DNA of 64,000 nt from Rhizopus arrhizus (Eukaryota > Mucoromycota > Mucoromycetes > Mucorales > Rhizopodaceae). The notes beneath the pieces are model-generated. The model was not told where the DNA came from, ran no database searches, and saw only the letters and a program-made list of their open reading frames with translations. The first letter of the stretch is position 1. The number at the start of each line of letters is the position of its first letter. The stretch covers positions 1,250,001 to 1,314,000 of the forward strand of contig JAKZZE010000009.1 in assembly GCA_024220505.1 (NCBI GenBank). Reading direction: 5' to 3'. Of this stretch, positions 32,856 to 44,330 are shown piece after piece. The position numbers were made by a program, and so were the translations under genes.

Positions 32856-34146
32856 AAGGTACAAGAAAAGAAGAAGGAGAAGAAAAAGTAGAATAAAAAG
32901 GCAGAAATTACAAAAATAAACTCGGAAAAATAAAACAGTTTTTTTTAAATTACTATTTTTGGACTTATGCTTTATGACCGTATTTCTGGAATTGATTGGT
33001 CTGAAATTGAAATGAATGGATTCAAACAGAGAACAAAAGAAAAGCCTAGATCAAGTTTCATCTTTTTGTGTAAATATTACTTTATTCATCTTTCTAGTCA
33101 ACTTGACTATTTTTTTTATTTTCTTTTTTTTTAAAAATAAAATAAAATGATAAAGTAAAGTTTACACTATTTATTATAAACAAAAAAAAAGTTGTCAACA
33201 TTAGCCTTTTTTGTTATTGCAACTATAAATGATAAAACAGGATGGCTAATGCTTTTATCAAACAAGGTATTGAAACATAGTATTCTGTCATTTATGAAAT
33301 CAAGTACAAACAATCCATAGTCCCCTTTACAAGTTTAGGATTGGCTTTCATTTTATCTCGTCACTTTACATTTGAAATTCATGATGACAAGAACTTTAGG
33401 TGGCGGAATAAATCATATCACGTCATTTGAATTGACCTGTGATGACCAAGGATGTTTAGAAAAGAGCGAAATAGGGAAATGATCCAAAAAAAAGTGTATT
33501 TGGAATAGTCAACTTATAAATAACTACAAAACAATATCATCTTTTGTCAACAGTAAACCTGGGTTGAAGAAGAGAGATAAAGTACGAATGATTTATCATT
33601 CATTCATCTTTGTGATAAACAATGATCTTACAGTAGTCTTATTTGTAAAGAAGGAAATTTCTACTTTTTTAAATGCTCTAGTCAAGCTTATTAGATGTGA
33701 TCAAGAATAAATAAGAATCTTGAATTAAATATAGAGAGTGAATGTATGATGCTATGTTTAATAGAATAGTGACATACAATTCATGTTTCACTAATCAATC
33801 TGTTTCTTTTGATCATTTATAAAGTATGAAACTGTAATAAAAAGATGTTTAAAAAGAAGAATACCCATCCACTTTAGTTTACACATTCATCATGCCCTAA
33901 TTATCCCCACCTTCTTCTTTATGTACAACTATAAAATTAAACTAATTATATAATAATACGATGATGTATATAAAAACATTCTCTTTTCCTATTGTAAACA
34001 TAACCTATAAACAACTTCTTTATAGAACAGCACACCATCAAAAAATTCCTTTGGATGGATCACAGCCCTTATTTTTTTTGATTCCGAAATGAAAGCGTAC
34101 TGTACTTTTTTTACAAATAAATTTTATTTTTATTTCTTTTAGAGCA
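32856..34146. other. Intergenic, no gene seen
   Basis: About 1.3 kb of AT-rich DNA with no open frame of note. It should contain the promoters of the small orphan (minus) and of the esterase-fold gene (plus). Confidence 0.6.
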
Positions 34147-35583
34147 ATGTTTCAACCACAGTTAGCAAGGAAAAGAAGAAAATGGAAAGAATATGCGATA
34201 TATGCCATCATCTTATTCCTTGTCTATCAGTGTATTCATACTTATAAAACATCACAACCTTCAGTCACAGAAACAATACAAAAAATAGAAAAAAAAGAAG
34301 ACGGGATGGTAAAGAAGAGAAAGGGCATCAAGACATATAAAGATTACAATCAAAAACAACCCACATTACATTTTCAACAAGACGACAGTACGTTAAACTT
34401 TATGGATTTCCCTTGGTATCAGCAACCTCATACACGATCTCACTTTCGACCCAACCCTTCTTTACTTTCAGTTGAAGCATCAGCCAAGGAAAGAATCATC
34501 TTGCTAGAGAAGGCAGTCTTGGAAGCTAAAAAGCTAGCCTTTCGACGATTCCCACCTGAAGATTATTCTACTATCCGAGGTACCAATCTAACTCGAACTC
34601 AGTCAATCGCTTTACGTGAAAAACTCGCATGCTGGACAGCAGGACAGTGGATACGCGATGAAAAAAAGAGTTTTCAGTTAAAGCACCTTCAGGACCCCAT
34701 CTATAGTTCATGTGATAACCAGTTCTACAAGACACATAGCATCAGTGACAAACGAGAGGCAACACAGTACGTCTGGAAACCTCATTCGAAATCCTGTCCG
34801 GTCAATAAGAAAATATCGAGCAAGAATTGGTGTAAATTGTTGAGAGGAAGAAATATGCTGTTGGTAGGTGACTTGACACACTATCAATATCATGAATTGT
34901 TCTTGGATACCTTTCGAGATGATCCTACCGTTTGTTTTGGTGAATTGAATTGCAAAGGTAAGAATGGATGATGACAACCAGTCAACTGAGCTATACCTCT
35001 TGTAGATCATACGATTTGTAAAGCAAAAGATACAAGACTCCGCTATGTTCGTAACGATCTCCTTTCAACCGTCAGAAAGTTTCATAATCGAGATCAAGGA
35101 CATCCACTGGCCAACTTGGTAGAGTGGCCCTTTGTGACATCCAACATGTTGATTTCTTATCCAATCCTTATCCTCAGTCGAACAACACAGCTAGACGATG
35201 ATGACCTTTTGTTTACAAGACGTTTAATTCATACCATGAGAGTCATTCGTGAAAACACACCCGATAGTCTTGTCATCTACCAATCATCACCTATCGGACA
35301 TCCCTTTTGTGATGATGCTCAGGGACCGCTCACAAAGGCATTGTCGGATGACGAATTAAAAAGATTACCTTATGGTTGGAGTGAAGTGAAGCGAAGAAAT
35401 GCGATTGCAAAGGCTGTAGTGGAGGCATCAGGTGGTGTTTATCTTGATTTGGCTTCCATGGTTGACTTGAGACCAGATGGACATATTGGTCAAGGAGATT
35501 GTTTAAGATATTGTATACCAGGTCCACTGGATGCTACTATGCAGCTTTATTATCAACTGTTTGTAGAACTCGAAAAAAAATAA
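34147..35583 (+). CDS. PC-esterase/TBL-fold type II membrane protein, altered catalytic motifs
   Basis: Protein of the Pmr5/Cas1/TBL (PC-esterase) acyl-transferase/esterase fold. Exons 34147-34957 and 35006-35583 give 462 residues. A short basic cytosolic tail (MFQPQLARKRRKWKEY) precedes one membrane anchor (AIYAIILFLVYQCI), so the protein is type II in the Golgi or plasma membrane. The block LLRGRNMLLVGDLTHYQ corresponds to the family's GDS motif, but reads GDL; the C-terminal DxxH block reads DCLRYCIPGPLDATMQLYY, with Arg where His is expected. Conserved Cys residues and the PGPLDA segment are kept. Loss of both Ser and His suggests a pseudo-enzyme, or that catalysis differs; polysaccharide binding is possible. 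Confidence 0.82.
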
Positions 35584-36136
35584 ATCCCTCTCTCTCTCTC
35601 TCTCTTTCTTTTACTCTTTTTTTTTTTTTTTTTTTCATGAAAATAGGGTAACCGTGTATATGCTTTAATTTTTATATAAAAAAAAAAGTCTTTGTTACAT
35701 GTATCTTCTTCATCTTCTGTTATGAATACGTCTAATAAAATCCTTTGTGAACTAGTACTCAGCAACAGAACTCGACACATATCTTGACATCAATGCAAGA
35801 ACTGTAAATAAACATGATTTAATCTCAGCTTACAAGATCTCAAACCGCATGACATCCTCTAGTGGAAAGATCCGACGTTTGCTTTAAATACAAAGCAAAA
35901 CACATACAAGTATATATTCATTATCTTTTCAAGTATTGCGTATATAATTTATAAAAGTCAAATTTACTCTTTCGTTTTGGTATTCAAACTGTTTTCTTTT
36001 TTTTATTTTATTTTTCCTTTTGAAAATAAACAAAACCTTTTTTTTTTTTCCCTTATTTTTATTATTAAAAGCCCTTTTTTCTTTTTTTTAAGGAAAAAAA
36101 GAAAAGAAAGGGAAAAAGGTTCTCTTTTGTATATAT
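35584..36136. other. Intergenic with CT microsatellite
   Basis: A short (CT)n run directly follows the preceding stop (35586-35606), then T-rich DNA. The T- and A-rich tract before 36137 is the casein kinase promoter and leader. Confidence 0.6.
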
Positions 36137-37660
36137 ATGCCAGAAAATTATCGACAGACACGTACCACTTCTTCTTCTTCAGTCACCTCTTCTAATGTCG
36201 TAGGTGTTCATTATAAAGTAGGACGTAAAATAGGTGAAGGAAGTTTTGGTATTATTTATGAAGGTAACTAGAACGAACTGCAAACGATAAAAAGTAAAAG
36301 CTAAATACAAAAAGGTATAAACCTTATGAACAATCAACAAGTGGCTATAAAGTTTGAATCAAGAAAGTCAGATGCACCTCAATTACGTGATGAATATAGA
36401 ACCTACAAGGTCTTGGCCGGTTTACGTAAAACGCAACAAAAATAAAAGGCAGATAAAGGCAGCTATGAACTAATATTTAAATAGCTGGTATCCCTGGTGC
36501 TTATTATTTTGGTCAAGAAGGACTTCACAGTATATTAGTGATCGATTTATTGGGGCCGAGTCTTGAAGATTTGTTTGATATGTGTTCTCGTAAATTCTCT
36601 ATTAAAACAGTAGCCATGTTAGCTAAGCAAATGGTAAAACGAAAAAATAAGATGAATACAACCATTAATAGAAAGAGAATAACGTTCGTCTGTAGATTAC
36701 ACGTATACAATCGATTCATGAACGTAACCTTATTTATCGTGATATCAAACCCGACAATTTCTTAATCGGTCGTCCCAACACAAAATACGCCAATACAATT
36801 TACCTGATTGATTTTGGTATGGGGAAGCTTTACCGTGACCCTAAAACAAAGCAACATATTCCTTATCGAGAAAAGAAGAGTCTTTCCGGTACAGCTCGTT
36901 ATATGTCCATCAATACACATTTGGGAAGAGAACAATCCCGTCGGGATGATTTGGAATCACTAGGTCACGTATTCATGTATTTCTTGCGTGGTTCACTTCC
37001 ATGGCAAGGGTTGAAAGCAGCCACAAATAAGCAAAAGTATGAAAGGATTGGCGAAAAGAAACAGACGACGAGTATTCACGATCTATGTGCTGGGTTTCCA
37101 GGTAACAGATGTGCATGAAATAGAGGAGGGAAACAGTCATCGTAACACTGTTGATTATAGAGGAGTTTGGCCATTATCTTCAATATGCACGCCGACTTGG
37201 ATTTGAGGAAAACCCGAATTATGAATACATGAAAAATTTGTTTGATAAAGTGCTCGAATCAATAGGTGAAATAGATGATGGGGTATATGACTGGATGTTA
37301 TTGAATGATGGGAAAGGGTGGGAGGTAAAGAAAACAAGATCTTGCTTTTTTGTGTAATCATTAACATGGCTGTAAAAGTATCGATCCAGTTATTATCGCC
37401 GAAATACAGCAGTGGCTGCTTTAAATAGTGCAGTGACACCCAGGCAACATAATACCACAACACCGCCAAAGAATACCAATACTCATACTACTACCCATAA
37501 TGCAAGTAAACGTTACAGTCGGCATATGTATAGATCAGCACAACCCATGCTATCTGATGCAGCCATTGTCAATTATCATACAATCGATAACCATACCGAA
37601 CACCAAAAGAGAGGATTCCTGTCTACTTGTTTAACTGCCTTGTCTTGTGGTTGCTTGTAA
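36137..37660 (+). CDS. Casein kinase 1, membrane-associated Yck/CK1-gamma type
   Basis: Ser/Thr kinase of the CK1 family. Exons 36137-36263, 36315-36419, 36485-36633, 36696-37101, 37161-37324 and 37379-37660 give 410 residues. Visible motifs: the Gly loop [19 protein letters not shown] (ATP Lys), [10 protein letters not shown], the catalytic loop [22 protein letters not shown], and the CK1 signature [30 protein letters not shown] in pieces ([26 protein letters not shown]), which replaces APE. The C-terminal tail is Thr/Asn-rich and ends LTALSCGCL, with closely spaced cysteines that resemble the palmitoylation site of Yck1/2, so plasma membrane anchoring is likely. CK1-gamma versus Yck naming is a matter of lineage. 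Confidence 0.93.
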
Positions 37661-37793
37661 ATAGTGACTGCTTTCTGTTTTGTGGCTTGTGTATAATTTT
37701 ACAATGTAGAGAAACTTGACAGTTTCCATTTTTTTTTTTTATTCATACACACATCAAACATAAATATTCCTTTTCTCCTTTCATTTGTTTTAC

Positions 37794-40764
37794 ATGGTTG
37801 AATTGAATAAGAAGAGACGCCTTGAGAAAAAACAAGGTCTTAAACACTCTAAAATATATCAACCTTTTAGAGCCATTGGCTATGTTACCAATGAAACACC
37901 TTATGTCATCAACAATCTAGGACAAACCTATTTATTAACCACCAGTGTTGGCAAAAGCTTTCAAACTTACGACGTAAGCAAAAATAACCATTTGATCTGG
38001 AAATTATTAATAATTCATCTTGTAGTTGGGAAAAATGAATCTTTTATTTGTCAGTACACCTACGGAAAAGCCCATTACAGCCATGGCCTCTTTCAAGAAG
38101 CTCATGTATGTATCTACAGGCAACAAAGTGTTTGGTTACCTTCGTGGTAAGCAAGTATCTGAGCTTGGAGGACAAGGCGAGTTTACCATTATGCAGATCC
38201 TCGTTCTTGGTGGTTACATGGTAGCTCTTTGTGATGACAATACACTTAAAGTGTGGGACACAGCCACAGGTGATCTGTATACAGAGATTGAATTTGGACA
38301 TGAATTTACGGCTACAGCTATGCTTCACCCAAGCACTTATTTAAACAAGATCTTGGTCTCGAGTACACAGGGCACTATGCAAATTTGGAATATTCGATCC
38401 AACAAGATGGTGTATCAATTTAGATATATGGGCTCAGCTATCACTTGCCTTGTTCAGTCCCCAGTTGTAGATGTTGTAGCAGTTGGATTATTGGATGGCA
38501 CAGTGATTCTTCATAACATCAAGGCGGATGAAAAGATTGATAGCGTCAGACAAGATGATCGTGTTACCGCTATTACCTTTAGAACAGGTACGAAAAGAAG
38601 AAAAGAAAGGCATAGCTGTATATTGAGCTCTTTTTTTTTTTTTTGTAGATGGAGAACATATGATGGCAACTGGTAATATGCATGGCGACGTTGCTTTGTG
38701 GGATCTTTCCGATCGTAGATTGGCACACATCATGAAGAATGCTCACGATGGTTATATTACTTCACTGACCTTTTTAAACAACCAACCTATCCTTGTCACA
38801 GGTGGTACTGATAATGCTGTCAAGGTAAACTGATACACAGGATCTGTGCTGAAGAGAACAGTACTAAACATTTACCGATTTTAGCAATGGATATTTGAAA
38901 AGCACAATTCAGTTCCATTCCCATTCAAGTCTCGCAGTGGTCATCATGCACCACCCAGTAAGCTGACTTATTTTGGTCGAGCTATTCTTAGTGCAGGAAG
39001 AGACCATTCACTTCGATGCTTCAGCACCATTTTGGACACACAGAACTTTGAATTTTCTCAGGGTCATTTGGCTAAAAAGGCCAAGGAGAGAGGCATCAGC
39101 ATGGATGATTTGAAATTACCTCAGATACTCGATTTTGATATCAACATGACCAAGGCCAAGGAATGGGACAATGTCATTACCTGTCATGCCAACGATAGCG
39201 CAGCACGTACCTGGACAACAAAGAATAAGCGATTGGGATCACACGTCTTGTTGAGTACGGACAAGACTGCAGTCAAGTCAACATGTATCTCATCTTGTGG
39301 TAATTTTGGCTACCTTGGATGTGCCTCTGGACAAATTGACATGTATAATATGCAATCTGGATTACATCGTAAAACATTTGGAGGATCTGATGGCCATAAA
39401 AAAGCAATTACTGGTTTAACAACAGATATTATCAATAAATGCTTGATTACTGCTTCAGTTGATAAAACAATCAAGGTAAAAATAAAAATTTGGCAAAAGA
39501 TGAAAGGAAACTGATAGATTTCATAATAGATTTGGGATATAAAGACCGCCAAAGTATTGGATACCATCGATCTTGGATCACCTGCTGTATCTATTCGTTA
39601 CCATATGGACAATGACTTACTGGCTGTTGTTTGTGATGATTTGGGAATTCGAGTGGTTGATCTGGAGACAAAACGAGTGATTCGTGAATTCTGGGGACAC
39701 AGAAACCGAATTACCGATTTTGTCTTTAGTCCCGATAGTCGGTGGATTGTGTCTGCTTCCTTGGACGGCACGGTGCGTACATGGGATTTACCAACCGGCT
39801 CAATGATTGATATCTTTAAAGTGGAAGATATTGTGACCTGCTTGACTTTTTCACCTGAAGGAGATTTTTTGGCCACAGCACATGTGGATAATAACGGCAT
39901 CTTCCTTTGGGCTAATCGTACTCAATATGCTAATGTCTCCTTGCGTCATATTGCCGATGATGATGAAGCTCAATTATTGAACTTGCCAACCATGCATAAC
40001 GATGATGATAGTTCAGACAATGATGATGAAGATTTGGAGATAAATAAGGAAGAAGAGATCAATACAGTTGAACAATTAACAGACCAAATGATTACAATGT
40101 CTATGGAACCTAGAGCCAAATGGCAAAACTTGCTTCATTTGGATACAATCAAATTGCGTAACAAGCCAAAAGAAGCACCTAAATTACCAGAAAAGGCACC
40201 TTTCTTTTTACCTACTTTACCGGGGGCCAAGGCACAATTTAACTTGGAAAATGCAATGGATGTAGATAAAAAAGAGGAAGATGAACAGGAAAAGTCAAAG
40301 AGAATCCAATTCACACAGTTGAATACAGACACTGAGTATAGTAAATTATTAAGAGCTGGACACGATGCCAATCAAACATGTAAGTCTTTTTTGTTGTGTG
40401 TAACGTTGTATGAAAACTTATCCTACAATTAGATACTGACTTTGTAGAATACGCTAAATCACTAAGTCCAGCAGCCATCGATGTAGAATTGAGATCATTT
40501 ACAATTGATCCAGAATTGACGCTATTAAATTACTTTTTGGAAGCTATTGTTTATATGCTAAAATCACGTAAAAACTTTGAACTTGCACAAGCATGGCTCT
40601 CTGTCTTTTTAAATATTCACGGTGACTTAATCATCTCTAATACATCACAACCCATTCATGACAATATCAAGGCAATATTAGATATTCAAAGTACAGAATT
40701 CGGCAGATTATCGCAACACATTCATTATAGTTTATGCTTGATTGATTTTGCAAGAAGAACATGA
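37794..40764 (+). CDS. UTP21: UTP21 (WDR36), UtpB complex WD-repeat protein
   Basis: Subunit of the UtpB complex in the small-subunit processome, required for 18S rRNA processing in the nucleolus. Exons 37794-37973, 38026-38587, 38649-38824, 38885-39475, 39530-40379 and 40433-40764 give 896 residues. Two tandem WD-repeat propellers are visible, with repeated units ending in WD-like pairs (LKVWDTATG, MQIWNIRS, VALWDLSD, VRTWDLPTG). After an acidic linker (DDDSSDNDDEDLEINKEEE) comes the UTP21-specific C-terminal domain with KWQNLLHLDTIKLRNKPKEA and FFLPTLPG, then helical repeats to the end. The start at 37794 (MVELNKKRRLEKKQ) is the first Met in an A-rich context. Confidence 0.95.
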
Positions 40765-40826
40765 TTGGCTAGACTCTGTTAATAAAAAAAATCCTTTTTT
40801 TTACATGTGATTTTCTTTTTTTTTTA

Positions 40827-42048
40827 ATGTCACAGATTCCTCCTCATTTTACAGATCGTTTTATACTCCAGAGATATAATAAAGCATTACATTTTGTACA
40901 AAACTTGCCTGCAAGTTCCAACTTTCAGCCTACAAAAAACCAAAAACTTGAAGTAAATAGGGTGTAATAAGAGATATGTAAACTAATCTTTGTAATAGTT
41001 GTATGCACTTTATAAACAAGTATCAGAAGGAAATATCAATACACAAAGACCAGGTTTATTTGATGTTGTTGGAAGAGCAAAATGGTATGTTGAACAGTAA
41101 AACACGCTATTGTTGACTAAATAGTACAAAAGGGATGCTTGGAAGAAACTTGAAGGGATGACTCGATTGGAAGCAATGCACTTGTATGTAGAATCACTTT
41201 TAAGAGTATCAACTGAGGTAGAATATAAAAATATAAAGTATGATAAAGCTTGAGTATTTATCATTACAACAGGCATATAAAAAGAATATAGGAAGAGAAG
41301 AAGCACAAAAGATAATTCATGCCTTTGCAGTGATGAGACCTTCAGGACAAGATACCACTACCGATGATGATGAAATATCGGACCTTGATGGTAATTGTTT
41401 GCCTTGCTTTACTGGTACAAAATCTCACTGTTAACATAGGCACAAGTATAACATCAGAAGAAGAAGAAGAACAAAATTATCTTTTGACGATTCAAGAACG
41501 TAATACATCTGTCTATCGACCCCCTTCAGTCACATCTACACAAACTATGGTAACAGCGCCCGCAACACCTCGTCAACTGCCCAGTTCAAGGAGACCTTCA
41601 TCTTCTATGAATACCATACCACGAAGAGGATTTGGATTAAGCAGTCGAGATACATTACCATTTCATGAAGAAGAACAAGTGGTGCTAGACAGTAATCCTT
41701 GGGCGCATCATCCAGCGGCAATGATGAGAGAAAGAAATTTAAAGACACCTACCTCAATCAGTTCTTTACGATTAACTTCTTCATCACCAAAACCGCCGCC
41801 AGGATCCACAAGTAACTCATCTTCAGTGACAGCGACACCCCATAACAGATTGGTTTATACACCCACATCATCAAACCATGAGCCTTTTCATGCATTAGGA
41901 CCAGCTACGAAGCGAGCCATAGAGTATTTGCAGAGTGAATTGATTGCATTGAATGAACGTGTGGATGATCTACGTAGAGAACTAATAGAAAGAGATAAAC
42001 AAAGACTGATACAATTCAAAAAGAATGAGCAATCAATTACTACTAATC

Positions 42049-42084
<36 letters not shown>

Positions 42085-42307
42085 ATGAAGATAATAATGA
42101 CGGGTGGAAGTGGGTTATTAAAGTATGTTGTATGCTCCATATCAATCTATCAAATCTATTCACCTTGTTTTTCTGTAGGCTGTGTTGAAATATGCGGGAG
42201 TCAATTTCATGACGGCACTTGTGCTATTTTTAATCTTGTATAAAATCAAGAGTCCAATTGCTTATGTAATCCTAAGACAAACAAATCATCTTTTTTCGCC
42301 CAACTGA
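40827..42307 (+). CDS. ACBD5/Atg37-like acyl-CoA-binding, tail-anchored protein
   Basis: Acyl-CoA-binding domain protein with a C-terminal membrane anchor, the layout of peroxisomal ACBD5 / Atg37 (very-long-chain acyl-CoA handling, pexophagy, ER-peroxisome contact). Exons 40827-40952, 40999-41084, 41133-41217, 41273-41390, 41440-42122 and 42179-42307 give 408 residues. The ACB domain covers residues 1 to about 100: [20 protein letters not shown], then [30 protein letters not shown] and AYKKNIG. A Ser/Thr/Pro-rich region follows, then a coiled-coil segment ([20 protein letters not shown]), a poly-Thr run from an (ACT)n microsatellite, and a final membrane span ([14 protein letters not shown]). 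Peroxisomal location is inferred from architecture. Confidence 0.88.
42053..42083 (+). repeat. (ACT)n coding microsatellite
   Basis: About ten ACT units encoding a Thr run just before the membrane anchor of the ACBD5-like protein. Confidence 0.9.
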
Positions 42308-42533
42308 AATTTGCAAATAAAATATAATTTAAGGGTAATGTGATTGTCACTGTATGTTTCACAATGAGACAATTGCTTCTCACACAAACTAAAATAAGAA
42401 AGTATTGACCAGTGCTATCCAGTCACATTAGCTTTGAATAAAGTCCATCAGGTGAGTAAGAGGAATGACTTGTAAACAAAGAAAAAAAAAATACTTTTCC
42501 TCCTTTTTTTTTATATATATTCTTTCTGTTGAT

Positions 42534-42836
42534 ATGCCTCCATTTCATGAAGAACACATTCAATACAAATATCAAACAGAATTAAATAGAACACAGCACA
42601 AATTACAATTACAAAGACAATCGTTCTTGGCAAATGATAAAGATTATTTAAATCATCCAAAGAACATGAAAAGATTAACAAAAGAATTGGATCGAATCAA
42701 TAAAGAGTATAAATGTCTGAGACAATATCACGATCCTTTATCTGAATCATTCAAGAGACTTTCTTATTCTCAAAAGGCTTCTTTTACTAAAAAACATGCA
42801 CATCCATCGATTCAAAGAATTCTAGAGAAAAAATAA
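42534..42836 (+). CDS. Hypothetical basic coiled-coil protein, 100 aa
   Basis: Not recognised. A single exon of 100 residues, start MPPFHEEHIQYKYQ at 42534 behind a TATATATAT element some 20 bases upstream (the open frame reaches further 5', but across T-rich leader). The protein is Lys/Gln/His-rich and predicted helical (TELNRTQHKLQLQRQSFL; KNMKRLTKELDRINKEYKCL), suggesting a short coiled coil. No signal peptide or membrane segment. It lies between the ACBD5-like and TRAPPC13 genes on the same strand, with its own leader. Confidence 0.55.
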   Translation: MPPFHEEHIQYKYQTELNRTQHKLQLQRQSFLANDKDYLNHPKNMKRLTKELDRINKEYKCLRQYHDPLSESFKRLSYSQKASFTKKHAHPSIQRILEKK

Positions 42837-42931
42837 TCCTTTCTTTTTTTTTCTTTAATAAATCACATTTATTTTCTTGTGCACAGACTATACACATATT
42901 CTATCTTTTTTTTCTTGATTTTTTCCCTTAA

Positions 42932-44239
42932 ATGTCAACACAAACCTCTACGCCACGCTCAGGCACAACAGCATCCATACCACAAGATGACCATCTACCT
43001 CATTTATTATCTCTTAAAGTCATGCGTTTATCTAGACCCCAGTTTGCAACTACTTTACCTGTCTTTTATGAATCTACCGAACCTTCACCTCTTGTCGACG
43101 GTCTCGATTCTCTCAACATTTCAGATCTCACAGCTTGTCATCCCATCCAACCAAGTGATATTCAAATTCGAGATTTCGGTTTAAGCCAAATGCTCAAGTT
43201 ACCCTCAGCCTTTGGCAATATATACCTTGGTGAGACGTTTAGTACCCTTGTGAGTATCAATAACGAATCTCCTATACCAGTTCATCAAGTCACAACAAAG
43301 ATTGAGCTTCAAACATCCTCACAACGCTTCTTGCTTGCAGATCAGCCACCGCTCAATGACTTGAGCCCTGGAGCCAACAGTGACATAACTGTCTCTCATG
43401 AGATCAAGGAACTCGGGGTTCATATCCTCGTCTGCTCAGTTCAATATATTGGCGATGGTAAAAAACGCCATTTTCGCAAATTCTACAAGTTTCAAGTTTC
43501 AAATCCACTCGCAGTCAAGACCAAGCTCAACAATATGATTGATGGACGAGTGTTTTTGGAGGCACAACTGCAAAATGTTTCTGCTGGACCTATGTTTCTA
43601 GAGCGTATGAAGTTTGAACCTTCAGAACATTTTGGATTTGAGAGTTTGAACGGGAGGATGGATAGTGAAAAGACTGTATTTGAAGACCAGTTCATTCATC
43701 CACAAGATGTGAGACAGTATCTTTATATGCTCTCTCCGCATCATGCAGACCGTATTTCGAGAACAACTAATGCACTGGGAAAATTAGATATTGTGTGGCG
43801 ATCGGCTATGGGTGACATGGGGCGATTACAGACGTCTCAGTTGACACGAAAGGCACCTTTGCTAGAAGACATTGAGATACAGCCATTCTGGGTTCAGCAA
43901 GATGCTGAGGTCAAGGTCGTGCTAGAGACACCCTTTCGATTAGGGATTCGCATTACCAACCATTCAAATGAAAATATGAAACTGGTCCTTTCTGCCATCA
44001 AGACCAAGATGGGATCTGTCTTACTTTCAGGATTAGGTAGTAGACAACTGGGTGAATTGGGTCCTAGTCAGTCGACGGAAACCGAACTAGAATTTTTTCC
44101 CTTGACACCTGGATTACAAAGAGTAGGCGGTCTGAGGGTCATGGATTTGTTATCAGGCTATACAAAAGACGTAGATCATGTCTGTGATATCTTTGTCTTG
44201 GCACATCAACAAGACACAGTCGAATCATCATTGGCTTAA
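42932..44239 (+). CDS. TRAPP complex subunit 13 (TRAPPC13)
   Basis: Subunit of the TRAPP vesicle-tethering and Rab-GEF machinery (TRAPPIII in animals and filamentous fungi). A single exon of 435 residues. The N-terminus HLLSLKVMRLSRPQF is the family's opening motif, followed by LPSAFGNIYLGETFSTLVSI, then SNPLAVKTKLNNM and LEAQLQNVSAGPMFLE, and the C-terminal immunoglobulin-like part (PFWVQQDAEVKVVLETPFRL). It ends shortly after LLSGYTKDVDH. Length fits the family (about 410-440). The gene is intronless, unlike most neighbours. Confidence 0.93.
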   Translation: MSTQTSTPRSGTTASIPQDDHLPHLLSLKVMRLSRPQFATTLPVFYESTEPSPLVDGLDSLNISDLTACHPIQPSDIQIRDFGLSQMLKLPSAFGNIYLGETFSTLVSINNESPIPVHQVTTKIELQTSSQRFLLADQPPLNDLSPGANSDITVSHEIKELGVHILVCSVQYIGDGKKRHFRKFYKFQVSNPLAVKTKLNNMIDGRVFLEAQLQNVSAGPMFLERMKFEPSEHFGFESLNGRMDSEKTVFEDQFIHPQDVRQYLYMLSPHHADRISRTTNALGKLDIVWRSAMGDMGRLQTSQLTRKAPLLEDIEIQPFWVQQDAEVKVVLETPFRLGIRITNHSNENMKLVLSAIKTKMGSVLLSGLGSRQLGELGPSQSTETELEFFPLTPGLQRVGGLRVMDLLSGYTKDVDHVCDIFVLAHQQDTVESSLA

Positions 44240-44330
44240 AAATATTTATGCAAACTCTAATAATAAAAGGTCTTTAGTCCTTCTCCCCTGTTATTCCTCT
44301 CTTTCTCTTCTTTTTTGTTTTGGAAAACAG

